The notes under the pieces: model-generated | The model's input: the letters and a program-made list of their open reading frames with translations, nothing else | What the model was told of the DNA's origin: nothing | Databases searched by the model: none | Source of the DNA: Candidatus Bipolaricaulota bacterium | GTDB taxonomy: Bacteria > Bipolaricaulota > Bipolaricaulia > RBG-16-55-9 | DNA length: 12,998 nt | Direction: 5' to 3' | Assembly (NCBI GenBank): GCA_018609825.1 | Contig: JAHEOA010000047.1 | Coordinates: forward strand, 1 to 12,998 | Translations under genes and position numbers: made by a program | Shown: positions 1 to 6,372 of the stretch, one piece after another | Numbering within the stretch: position 1 is the stretch's first letter | Layout of the letters: each line of letters starts with the position of its first letter

Positions 1-917
1 CCACGTCGCTGTCGTTGGCAGCCACGTCCACGGTGACCGGGGTGTCCTCCTCGGTCGTGGCCGAGTCGTCGTTGGCGACCGGGGCGTCATTGACCGCGTT
101 GACCGTCACGGTGACGGTCGCGGTGGCGCAATCGCCGTCGGCGTCGCAGATCTCGTAGGTAAACGTGTCGGTGCCGTTGAAGTCCGGGTCGGGGGTGTAG
201 TCCACGGTGCCGTCGGCGTTGACGCTGACCGAGCCGTTGCTGGGTTCGCTGGTGACCGTCACGGTGCTCGGGTCCAGGTTGCCGTCGAGGTCAGCGTCGT
301 TGGCCGGCACGTCGATCGTGACCGGGGTGTCCTCGTCGGTCGTGGCCGAGTCGTCGTCGGCGACCGGGGCCTCGTTGACCGGCTCGACGGTGATCGTCAC
401 GGTCGCCGTGTCGCATTCGCCGCTGGCGTCGCAGACGGTGTAGGTGAAGGTGTCGGTGCCGTTGAAGTCGGGGTCGGGCGTGTAGCTGACCGTGCCATCA
501 TCGGTGATCGTGACGGTGCCGTTCTCGGGCTGGGTGATGCTGTCGACCGTCAGATCGTCTCCGTCCACGTCGAAGTCGTTCGCCGTGATGTCGACGTCGG
601 TGGATTGGTCCTCGAGCGTGGATTGGACGTCGTCTTCAGCGCTCGGCGGATCGTTGACGGCGTTGACCGTGACCGTGACGGTCGCCGTGTCGCAAAAGCC
701 GTCCGCGTCGCAGACGATATAGGTAAAAATGTCGGTTCCGGAAAAGTCCTCGTCGGGAATGTAGGTCACGGTGCCGTCGGGATTGATCTCGACGGTCCCA
801 TTGGCCGGTTGGGTCACCGTCTCCACGGTGAGGTCGTCGCCGTCCGGGTCGCTGTCGTTGGTCAATATCGGAATGCGAACGGGGACGTCCTCGTCGGTAA
901 CGTCCGAGTCATTCTCG
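1..917 (-). repeat. Tandem-95 (cadherin-like) repeat array inside the GEVED gene
   Basis: Three complete units and one partial unit of roughly 270-285 bp each. The unit boundaries fall near 917, 641, 371 and 86. The two leftmost linkers are nearly identical in DNA: 43-105 and 328-390 share long blocks at a 285-bp offset. The cysteine pair CDAxGxC recurs in all three complete units, which suggests one disulfide per repeat. The array continues beyond the window, so the unit count is unknown. Confidence 0.85.
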
Positions 918-1759
918 GCTTCCGGCGGTATGCCGGTCGCCGCGGACGGTTCGGCCGGCAGCGGGTCCAAGCGCTCTTGATCGCCCGTTGGGAGCGGACA
1001 ACCGGCAAGCAGGGATTCGCGGTCGTTGAGAACACAGGTGCGATAGTCTTCCGTCTCGCCGTACGGGAATCGACCTTCGCCGTTCCAGCCTTGGCCTCCC
1101 GATCGCGAGGGGACAAAGCGGCTCTCGTCCACGGGCGTGGTGCTCACGGTAAAGCGGACCCACAGGTCGCCGCTTTGGGGAGCGCTTTCGAACGCGGGCA
1201 GTTGTATCAGCCCGGAAAATCCCGGTTCCAACCGATACGGGGCCTCATGGAGCGCCAGGTTCTGCACCGACCATTCGGGGACTTGCGGTTGACCTACGGA
1301 TTGACCGCAGCTCGAAGCGCCCGACCATTGGCCGTCGTGATTCCAGTCGGCCAGCATGTTGAGATAGAGCGGCTGATCCTCCGGAGCCGATTCGGGAACC
1401 GTCACCCACAGCTCCAGCGCGACACGGCTGCAGGCGACGAAGCTGCCGTTGACCCAACCATCGTCCAGATCACGATCGGTGACTCGAGCATTGCTCTCGG
1501 TGTCCACCAATTGCCCGATATACGCGCGATCGGAAGGGCTCTCATGCACAATAAACTGAGCGTCGTCGGGATAATCGAGTGTGGAGGGGAAGTTTCCCTG
1601 AGCCGCTCGAGAAACGTGCACATATTCAGCGCTCGATCCTTCCGGGGCGTCCCCGTAATCGCCCGAGGGCCCTTCGAGGGCAGGCTGCATCGCCCCCGAA
1701 ACGGCCAGGCTGCTCAGAACAATGACAGCGAACAGGCCATACCGCGCGATAAATCCCAT
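1..1759 (-). CDS. Secreted GEVED-domain / tandem-95 (cadherin-like) repeat surface protein, 3' end outside the window
   Basis: The frame is open over 586 codons from ATG 1759 to the window edge, so the C-terminus is missing. Residues 1-23 are a Sec-type signal peptide (hydrophobic GLFAVIVLSSLAVSGA). Residues about 35-243 match the GEVED domain: an early DYGDAPE motif, LVDTESNA, then PYGETEDY near residues 232-239. From about residue 282 come tandem repeats of about 90-95 residues with the tandem-95/cadherin-like signature: DEDTPVTIDV, ANGTVEINPDGTVTY, a GTDTFTY-type strand, a CDAxGxC cysteine pair and NDAPVANDD. Three full repeats and the start of a fourth are visible. Such proteins are usually large, secreted or surface-attached and adhesin- or matrix-like; that role is inference. 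The start is uncertain. AAGGAGG (1781-1787) is 21 nt from ATG 1759 but only 6 nt from an in-frame ATT (1772-1774), and an in-frame ATG also lies at 1817-1819 and would add 20 residues beginning MKKVYQ. Confidence 0.88.
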   Translation of the reverse strand, partial: MGFIARYGLFAVIVLSSLAVSGAMQPALEGPSGDYGDAPEGSSAEYVHVSRAAQGNFPSTLDYPDDAQFIVHESPSDRAYIGQLVDTESNARVTDRDLDDGWVNGSFVACSRVALELWVTVPESAPEDQPLYLNMLADWNHDGQWSGASSCGQSVGQPQVPEWSVQNLALHEAPYRLEPGFSGLIQLPAFESAPQSGDLWVRFTVSTTPVDESRFVPSRSGGQGWNGEGRFPYGETEDYRTCVLNDRESLLAGCPLPTGDQERLDPLPAEPSAATGIPPEAENDSDVTDEDVPVRIPILTNDSDPDGDDLTVETVTQPANGTVEINPDGTVTYIPDEDFSGTDIFTYIVCDADGFCDTATVTVTVNAVNDPPSAEDDVQSTLEDQSTDVDITANDFDVDGDDLTVDSITQPENGTVTITDDGTVSYTPDPDFNGTDTFTYTVCDASGECDTATVTITVEPVNEAPVADDDSATTDEDTPVTIDVPANDADLDGNLDPSTVTVTSEPSNGSVSVNADGTVDYTPDPDFNGTDTFTYEICDADGDCATATVTVTVNAVNDAPVANDDSATTEEDTPVTVDVAANDSDV

Positions 1760-1780
1760 ACGTGGAGAGATAATGCTAAG

Positions 1781-1787
1781 CCTCCTT
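1781..1787 (-). promoter_or_regulatory. Shine-Dalgarno AAGGAGG whose spacing questions the start codon
   Basis: A perfect AAGGAGG on the minus strand. It is 6 nt from an in-frame ATT codon (1772-1774) and 21 nt from the in-frame ATG 1759. If translation instead began at ATG 1819, this sequence would lie inside the coding region as part of a Leu-Arg-Arg stretch. AUU starts are rare but established (infC of E. coli). Confidence 0.6.
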
Positions 1788-1876
1788 AAGGCAGCTTTTG
1801 CTTGATAGACTTTTTTCATCTTGACATTTCTAGTTTCCGCGTCGATTTCATGTCCCGTGTGCATATCACGATCGTC

Positions 1877-1905
1877 AGCGTAGCGGGAAAAGCCCGCGGA
1901 TGCAA
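1877..1905 (-). promoter_or_regulatory. Candidate proximal sigma-70-type promoter for the GEVED gene
   Basis: On the minus strand, TTGCAT (1900-1905) and TACGCT (1877-1882) are separated by 17 bp. The same -10 hexamer, TACGCT, appears in the promoter proposed for the RHH gene. Expected transcription start is near 1870, about 110 nt before ATG 1759. Prediction from hexamers only. Confidence 0.4.
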
Positions 1906-1990
1906 GAAAACTCGATCGGGATGTCTGAGCACCCGTTTGCGGTCCCTCTTCGTGGGAAAGCCCATGTCATCGATTTCATCTCCGACGGGT

Positions 1991-2019
1991 ATGATAACCG
2001 AATCACGACGATGATGTGC
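1991..2019 (-). promoter_or_regulatory. Candidate distal, activator-dependent promoter for the GEVED gene
   Basis: On the minus strand, TATCAT (1991-1996) is a good -10 box. At 17-bp spacing the -35 position (2014-2019) reads GCACAT, a poor match, as expected if an activator is needed. The 11-bp repeat array begins 7 bp further upstream. This geometry is identical, base for base, to that in front of the RHH gene. Confidence 0.45.
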
Positions 2020-2026
2020 GGGTTGC

Positions 2027-2070
2027 CGTGCGAAAAGCGAATGGAAAACGGATGAAAATTCGATGAACGA
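2027..2070 (-). promoter_or_regulatory. 11-bp direct-repeat array, site 1 (putative OmpR/PhoB-type operator)
   Basis: Four 11-bp units, read on the minus strand from 2070 down: TCGTTCATCGA, ATTTTCATCCG, TTTTCCATTCG, CTTTTCGCACG. The core TTYCAT repeats with exact 11-bp phasing (plus-strand ATG at 2041, 2052 and 2063, with a degenerate fourth at 2030). The array ends 30 bp before the -10 at 1991-1996. A 14-mer at 2032-2045 recurs exactly in site 2. The E. coli pho box is also an 11-bp direct repeat, with core TGTCAT, and a regulator of that family is encoded next door. Binding by that regulator is inferred. Confidence 0.55.
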
Positions 2071-2191
2071 AGATGGCGGAGCCTACTTACGACAGATCGT
2101 GGCTCGCCGGGAGGCAACAGCTGGACTTTCGGGGCCATGCGGGTCAGCACGACAATCGCGACGAAGCAGGGGCCAGACCGGTCGGTACGCC

Positions 2192-2220
2192 CTCGGCGCG
2201 GGGCAAGTCGCGACGCCGAG
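2192..2220 (-). terminator. Hairpin abutting the RHH gene stop codon (weak terminator candidate)
   Basis: A 7-bp perfect inverted repeat (2192-2198 with 2214-2220, CTCGGCG/CGCCGAG) begins directly after the TGA at 2221. No U-tract follows on the minus strand, so intrinsic termination is doubtful. It may only protect the mRNA end or be chance in GC-rich DNA. Confidence 0.25.
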
Positions 2221-2550
2221 TCACAGCGCCTTTTCCAACGAGGCGCGTTGTTGAACCGCAAGCGCTTGGTCCAGCTCATGGGGGTCGATCAAGCCGGCCT
2301 CCACAGCCAACTCGCCAAAAAGCTGTCCCTGGCCAGTCTCCGACTGGCGCTGCAGAATCGCGTTCACGTCGGCCGCGCTGAGTGAGCCCATATCGACGAG
2401 AACCTCGCCGATCCGGTTATGCCTCTCGAAGTGCTGCTCGATGATGCTGAAGACGACGGCACTGCGACTCATTCGATACCGCTGGGCGGCTTGCTCAATC
2501 AAATCCACCAAGTAGCGATCCGCGTCATTGTAGTACACGGTCATCTGCAT
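2221..2550 (-). CDS. Small ribbon-helix-helix protein with two MshEN/T2SSE_N-like motifs, putative transcription factor
   Basis: 109 residues. Residues 2-42 look like a ribbon-helix-helix DNA-binding domain: a short strand (MTVYY), a first helix (about 10-26) and MSRSAVVFSIIEQHFE, which matches the usual SRSEVIREAIEEYLE-type second helix. Residues 46-69 (RIGEVLVDMG...ILQRQ) and 76-101 (QLFGELAVEAGLI...ALAVQQ) are two copies of the motif of GspE/MshE N-terminal domains, (R)xLGExLVxxGxLxxxxLxxxLxxQ, joined by six residues. In MshE this tandem motif binds c-di-GMP. Here the first copy keeps R46 and Q69, while the second has Gln/Leu where an Arg is usual, so ligand binding is uncertain. GGAGGGAG stands 5 nt before ATG 2550. 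The gene follows the response regulator by 170 bp and has its own promoter and repeat array. I do not recognise a named family with this fusion. Confidence 0.75.
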   Translation of the reverse strand: MQMTVYYNDADRYLVDLIEQAAQRYRMSRSAVVFSIIEQHFERHNRIGEVLVDMGSLSAADVNAILQRQSETGQGQLFGELAVEAGLIDPHELDQALAVQQRASLEKAL

Positions 2551-2610
2551 GTGATCTCCCTCCGCTTATTCAGGTTGCTCATGGGGTTATGCGACGTCGA
2601 GACCCTGGAT

Positions 2611-2639
2611 AGCGTAGAGAAGATCGGCTCGTATTTGAA
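2611..2639 (-). promoter_or_regulatory. Candidate promoter of the RHH gene
   Basis: On the minus strand, TACGCT (2611-2616) is the -10 and TTCAAA (2634-2639) the weak -35, with 17-bp spacing. Predicted start near 2604 gives a leader of about 54 nt. The 11-bp repeat array lies 7 bp upstream of the -35. Confidence 0.45.
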
Positions 2640-2646
2640 TGGCGCC

Positions 2647-2690
2647 CCCCTGAAAACGAGATGCAAGTTTGATGAAAAGCGAATGGACGC
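2647..2690 (-). promoter_or_regulatory. 11-bp direct-repeat array, site 2 (putative OmpR/PhoB-type operator)
   Basis: Four 11-bp units, minus strand from 2690 down: GCGTCCATTCG, CTTTTCATCAA, ACTTGCATCTC, GTTTTCAGGGG. Plus-strand ATG falls at 2661, 2672 and 2683, exactly 11 bp apart, with CTG at 2650. Against site 1, 25 of 44 positions are identical by hand count, mostly in the TTTnCAT core. The 30-bp distance to the -10 (2611-2616) is the same as in site 1. It lies between the response-regulator gene and the RHH gene, so it most likely serves the latter. Confidence 0.55.
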
Positions 2691-2720
2691 GTCGTCGGTC
2701 GCTCAGGGGCGAGCGATCGG

Positions 2721-3395
2721 CTAGTTGACGTCAAGTTTGTAGCCGAATCCGCGGACGTTCAAGACGAGCTCGGGGTGGGACGGGTCGGCTTCGACCTTCT
2801 TGCGGACCAGGTTGACGTACTTGGCCACGTCCGCCGAGCTGACGTGCGGCTTATCGCGCCAGACTTCCTGGATGATCTCGTCGTGGGAGAAGACCTTGCC
2901 CGGGGAGCTGGCGAGGAGTTTGAGGAGCTCGTACTCCAGAGGGGAAAGCTGAACCGGCTGCCCTTGGACGTGAACATCCTTGTTCGCGTCGTCGATGGCG
3001 ACGTCGCCGACGCGGATCACGCCGGAGCGCTCCGAGACCTGATAGCGCCGCATCACCGCCGAGATGCGCGCCTCCAGCTCGCCGAAGTCGAAGGGCTTGG
3101 TGACGTAGTCGTCCGCGCCGGTGAGCAGGCCGCGGGTCTTGTCCATCGTCTCCCCCTTGGCCGTGAGCATAATCACCGGAACGTCGCTCATCTCGCGCAG
3201 ACGAGCGAGCGTCTCCCAGCCGTCCAGCGCGGGCATGCGCACGTCCAACAGCACCAGGTCGGGCCGCTCGCGCTCGAACGTGGCCAAGGCCTCCTGGCCG
3301 TTGGACGCTCGTGTGACCTCGCGCCCGCTGGCGCTCAGGAAGTGCGTCAACAGCGTCACGATGTCCGGCTCGTCGTCAACGATCAGCACGCGCAT
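2721..3395 (-). CDS. OmpR/PhoB-family response regulator
   Basis: 224 residues, the usual size. The N-terminal receiver opens with MRVLIVDDEPDIVTLL. Acidic pocket D7-D8, phospho-acceptor D51 (LVLLDVRMP), switch T78 (IMLTAKG) and K100 (YVTKPF) are all present. From about residue 125 a winged-helix output domain follows (LSPLEYELLKLLASSPGKVFSHDEI... to RGFGYKLD). It should be phosphorylated by the kinase encoded just upstream and bind tandem direct repeats near promoters. I start it at ATG 3395, because the longer open frame to 3491 only adds 32 residues that do not belong to the receiver fold and overlap the kinase gene. No Shine-Dalgarno is visible. A TACAAT box ends 9 nt before the ATG, so a separate near-leaderless transcript is possible alongside read-through from the kinase (55-bp gap). 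Closest known types are PhoB/PhoP-like; the stimulus is unknown. Confidence 0.95.
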   Translation of the reverse strand: MRVLIVDDEPDIVTLLTHFLSASGREVTRASNGQEALATFERERPDLVLLDVRMPALDGWETLARLREMSDVPVIMLTAKGETMDKTRGLLTGADDYVTKPFDFGELEARISAVMRRYQVSERSGVIRVGDVAIDDANKDVHVQGQPVQLSPLEYELLKLLASSPGKVFSHDEIIQEVWRDKPHVSSADVAKYVNLVRKKVEADPSHPELVLNVRGFGYKLDVN

Positions 3396-3404
3396 GACGG
3401 GACC

Positions 3405-3432
3405 ATTGTAGGGCGGAACGCCCGCGGCACAA
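3405..3432 (-). promoter_or_regulatory. Candidate internal promoter for the response regulator
   Basis: TACAAT (3405-3410, minus strand) is an excellent -10. A weak TTGTGC at 3427-3432 (16-bp spacing) could be the -35. Transcription would start within a few bases of ATG 3395, giving a leaderless or near-leaderless mRNA, in line with the absent Shine-Dalgarno. Confidence 0.45.
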
Positions 3433-3450
3433 AAAGCGATCGTCTCGGCG

Positions 3451-6309
3451 CTAAGGGCGGGTATGGTCGCATGCCGGACGGTCGGCCGCACGGGGCAGAT
3501 AGACGGTGAAGACGCTGCCCTGCCCGGAGGTACTGCACACGTCGATGCGGCCGCCGTGCGCCTCGACGGTCGTTTTCACGATGGCGAGCCCCAGCCCCGT
3601 GCCCCCGGCGTCCTGCACTACGGGGTGGGCGGCGCGATAGAAGCGCTCAAAGAGGCGCTCCTCGTCCTCAGAGGCCAGCCCGATGCCGGTGTCCCAGACC
3701 TCGACCTGGATCTCCTTGTCTCGCGGACCCCCGTTGGCGCGGATCCCGATCGCCCCGTCGGGCGTGTACTTGATCGCATTGGAGACCAGGTTGCCGAACG
3801 CCTGCGCGAGCCAGCCGGGGTCGCCTCGGACGGAGATGCCCGACTCGAGCTCCAGCCGCAGGTCGAGCCCCTTGGCCCGGGCACTGACGTCGTAGGTCTC
3901 GCCCACCTCTGCGAGCAATCTGGACAAGTCGATCACGTCCATGGCCATGGCCTCGGAGTCGGCGTCCAGGCGGTTGAAGGTGAGCAGGTCGTTGATCAGG
4001 GCAGTGAGTCGCTCGGTGTTGCGCGTCATCACCTCGAGGAACCCCTGCTGGTCGGCGTTCAGCGTGCCCGCGCTCTCGCTCAGCATCAGATCCGCGTAGC
4101 CCTTGATGGAGGTCAGCGGCGTGCGCAGCTCGTGCGAGACGGTGGAGACGAACTCGTCCTGCATGCGCTCCACCCGCTTGCGCTCGCGGATGTCGCGCTG
4201 GACCGTGGCGAAGCACATGGGCTCGGCGGTGTCGGGATCGCGCACCAGAAAGAGGTTCATGGCGACGTCTAGCGGCGCGCCCGTCCCCATGTGGCGCAGT
4301 TGCCAATCGCCTTGCCACGCGCCGTGAGCGAGCACGTGCGGGAGGATCTCATCGCGCATGCGTCGCCACATCTCCGGGGTGTGATAGTCTTGAATCTCGG
4401 TCTCGGCCACGTCAAGATCCGCCGGCATCCCCACCAGCTGGCGCCCGGCTTGATTGACGAAGAACGCCTGGCCGTCCAGCGTCGACATGCCGACGAACTC
4501 GCTGCTGTTTTCCACCAGCGAGATAAAGCGACGCCGCTCATCGGCAACCGACTTGCGCTCGAGCATGCTGCTCACCCACCGGCTCATGAGTCGCACAAAC
4601 TGTCGATCGGTCTCATCGAAGGGCCGCGGGCGGGGCTCGCGCTTCAAGAAGCAGAGGGTCCCGATGTGCGCGTCGTTGACCCACAACGGCGCGCCGATGT
4701 AGCTCTCGAAGCCAAACCGTGCATAACTCGGATGCGCGCAATGGTCGGATTGGGCCATGTGCTCGATCGCCACGACGCGCTCGTCCGGTGGCCCCAGGTC
4801 CGCGTAGGTCTCATCGAGCGCATGGACATCGCCGGGCCGGAAGCCCGACCCAGGGGGATAGGCGTAGCTCACGGTGTACGTCTCGCCCTCAATGCGACTC
4901 ACCAGGGCGACGTCGAGGCCAAGCTCCTCCTTGCCGACGGCGAGGGTCGCCTCGATCTGCTCCTCGATGGCATCCGTCCGGGAGGAGACTTCGTAGAGCG
5001 CACGGACTCGGCGCTCCTGGCGGGCGAGCGCGTCTTCGGCCCGCTTTCGCCGGCTGATGTCGCGGGAGACCGCGATGATTTCGTCGATGTCGCCCGTTTC
5101 CGGATTTGTCACGGTCTTCGACGTCGTCTCGAACCAGATGTAGGCCCCGTCCTTGTGTTGGATGCGATAGCGGATGGTCTCCACCGTGGGACGTTCGATG
5201 ATTCCCTCGTGGGACCGGCGGATGGCCGCGAGATCGTCCGGGTGGAAGAACTCGTAGGCCGAACGTCCCGCCAGCTCGGCCGCGTCATAGCCCAGCAGCC
5301 GTTCGCAGGCGGGTGAGGCATAGCGATAGGTCCCGTCCCACGAATGGCGGGAGATCATGTCCGTAGAGTGCTCGGCCAAGAGCCGATACCAGGCCTCACT
5401 CGCCTCGAGGTCGCGGTTGGCTTGCGCCAGCTCCGCGGTGCGGGCCGCCACCTGAGCGCGCAACACCGCCGGCTGTCGGAGTCCCACGAAGACGATCCAG
5501 GCAATCAGGGAGGCGAGCGCCACCACCAGGCCGATCTCGAGCCAGAACGCCGAACCCGCCGTGCGCCACCCCGCTCGGGGCGACACCGCCAGCGTCCAGG
5601 TCGCGCCGGATACCGTCAAGTCGTGGCGCACAGGAGCGACGAAGTCGCCCTGGATCGAGCGGCTCAAGACCGTGGCAGACGTGGCGGGGTCGGGAGCGGC
5701 GTCTCGATAGCTGAGACGATGGTCGAAGCCCTGGCGGGTCAAGCCGGCCAGATCCGCTTGCTCCAAGAGCGTCTCCAGCGACAGAAGCGCGCTCACCAGG
5801 CCCCAGAGCCGTTCCCTCCCGGTGTCGTCGGGCAGAAACACCGGTTGAATCCCCATGAAGACCGTCTCACCCCGATGCGCGATGGGCCCGGACAGCACCA
5901 GGGCGCGCTGGCTCACGGAGCGTCGAACCGCGTCCGCGGTCCGATCGGATGCCATCAAATCGCTCACCAACGGGTCGACGTCGGCCGGATAGGTTGCTTG
6001 GACCTCGCCGTCGGGCGCGGCCGAAAGCTGGCGCACCGCATCGAAGCTGGCCAGCAGGTCCGCGGCCGAGGCATCGAAGTCGTCGAGGCGCTTGTTCTGG
6101 CGAATGAGGGCGGCGATCTGCTGGACCGCCCCGAGGGAGCGGTCCAGTCGTTGTTGCAGGTCATTGGTGTGAGCGTCGACGACCGACACGACGTCGGCGC
6201 GATGATCGGCGCGGCGTTGGCCCTCGAGCATCTGCACGATCGCCACCCCCGGGATGAGCACAAGCCCAACGGCGACGATCGTCAGCGCAACGCGAAGTAG
6301 CGGTCCCAT
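3451..6309 (-). CDS. Membrane hybrid-sensor histidine kinase (CHASE-like, PAS, GAF, PAS, HisKA, HATPase_c)
   Basis: 952 residues. TM1 at about 7-27, an extracytoplasmic region 28-253 that resembles a CHASE sensor (SGPIAHRGETVFMGIQPVF, then GLVSALLSLETLLEQA), TM2 at about 256-276 and a short coiled linker. PAS1 is at about 306-420 (ending in DISRRKRAE), GAF at about 446-586 and PAS2 at about 594-712 (RDIRERKRVE). The HisKA H-box is SHELRTPL with H726. The ATPase domain shows NLVSNAIKYTPDG (N844), DTGIGLA (D873), ERFYRA and GGTGLGLAIVK. All catalytic boxes are intact, so this should be an active kinase sensing an external and possibly also a cytoplasmic signal (PAS/GAF ligands unknown). No receiver or HPt domain is present. 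Its partner is almost certainly the regulator 55 bp downstream. The propeller gene ends 63 bp upstream. The ATG at 6309 lacks a clear Shine-Dalgarno; a TACAGT (6328-6333) might be a -10. Confidence 0.95.
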   Translation of the reverse strand: MGPLLRVALTIVAVGLVLIPGVAIVQMLEGQRRADHRADVVSVVDAHTNDLQQRLDRSLGAVQQIAALIRQNKRLDDFDASAADLLASFDAVRQLSAAPDGEVQATYPADVDPLVSDLMASDRTADAVRRSVSQRALVLSGPIAHRGETVFMGIQPVFLPDDTGRERLWGLVSALLSLETLLEQADLAGLTRQGFDHRLSYRDAAPDPATSATVLSRSIQGDFVAPVRHDLTVSGATWTLAVSPRAGWRTAGSAFWLEIGLVVALASLIAWIVFVGLRQPAVLRAQVAARTAELAQANRDLEASEAWYRLLAEHSTDMISRHSWDGTYRYASPACERLLGYDAAELAGRSAYEFFHPDDLAAIRRSHEGIIERPTVETIRYRIQHKDGAYIWFETTSKTVTNPETGDIDEIIAVSRDISRRKRAEDALARQERRVRALYEVSSRTDAIEEQIEATLAVGKEELGLDVALVSRIEGETYTVSYAYPPGSGFRPGDVHALDETYADLGPPDERVVAIEHMAQSDHCAHPSYARFGFESYIGAPLWVNDAHIGTLCFLKREPRPRPFDETDRQFVRLMSRWVSSMLERKSVADERRRFISLVENSSEFVGMSTLDGQAFFVNQAGRQLVGMPADLDVAETEIQDYHTPEMWRRMRDEILPHVLAHGAWQGDWQLRHMGTGAPLDVAMNLFLVRDPDTAEPMCFATVQRDIRERKRVERMQDEFVSTVSHELRTPLTSIKGYADLMLSESAGTLNADQQGFLEVMTRNTERLTALINDLLTFNRLDADSEAMAMDVIDLSRLLAEVGETYDVSARAKGLDLRLELESGISVRGDPGWLAQAFGNLVSNAIKYTPDGAIGIRANGGPRDKEIQVEVWDTGIGLASEDEERLFERFYRAAHPVVQDAGGTGLGLAIVKTTVEAHGGRIDVCSTSGQGSVFTVYLPRAADRPACDHTRP

Positions 6310-6372
6310 GATGGCGGCATCGCTTCCACTGTACCAACCGGAGGAGGCGCTGGCTGCCCGCTTACGGCAGGC

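Larger units (their letters stand above)
1760..2220. other. 461-bp non-coding regulatory region between the RHH gene and the GEVED gene
   Basis: I see no convincing gene here. Open frames in this stretch lack family features, signal sequences or good ribosome binding sites. It holds a hairpin just after the RHH stop codon, an 11-bp direct-repeat array (2027-2070), two candidate minus-strand promoters (1991-2019 and 1877-1905) and the AAGGAGG of the GEVED gene. If transcription starts at the distal promoter, the leader to ATG 1759 would be about 225 nt. Confidence 0.7.

Noticed and set aside
1900..1985. Possible c-di-GMP (GEMM-type) riboswitch in the GEVED leader, suggested by GGGACCGCAAACGGG on the minus strand
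   Set aside because: The resemblance to the GGGACGCAAAGC strand is partial, the tetraloop stem would have only three pairs, and the receptor strand is missing. A covariance-model search would settle it.
1875..2279. Minus-strand open frame of 134 codons overlapping the RHH gene end and the intergenic region
   Set aside because: No recognisable domain, an odd composition, overlap with a better gene, and it runs through the repeat array and promoter elements.
3396..3491. Longer start for the response regulator at 3491
   Set aside because: It would add 32 residues ahead of a canonical receiver beginning MRVLIVDDE and overlap the kinase gene.
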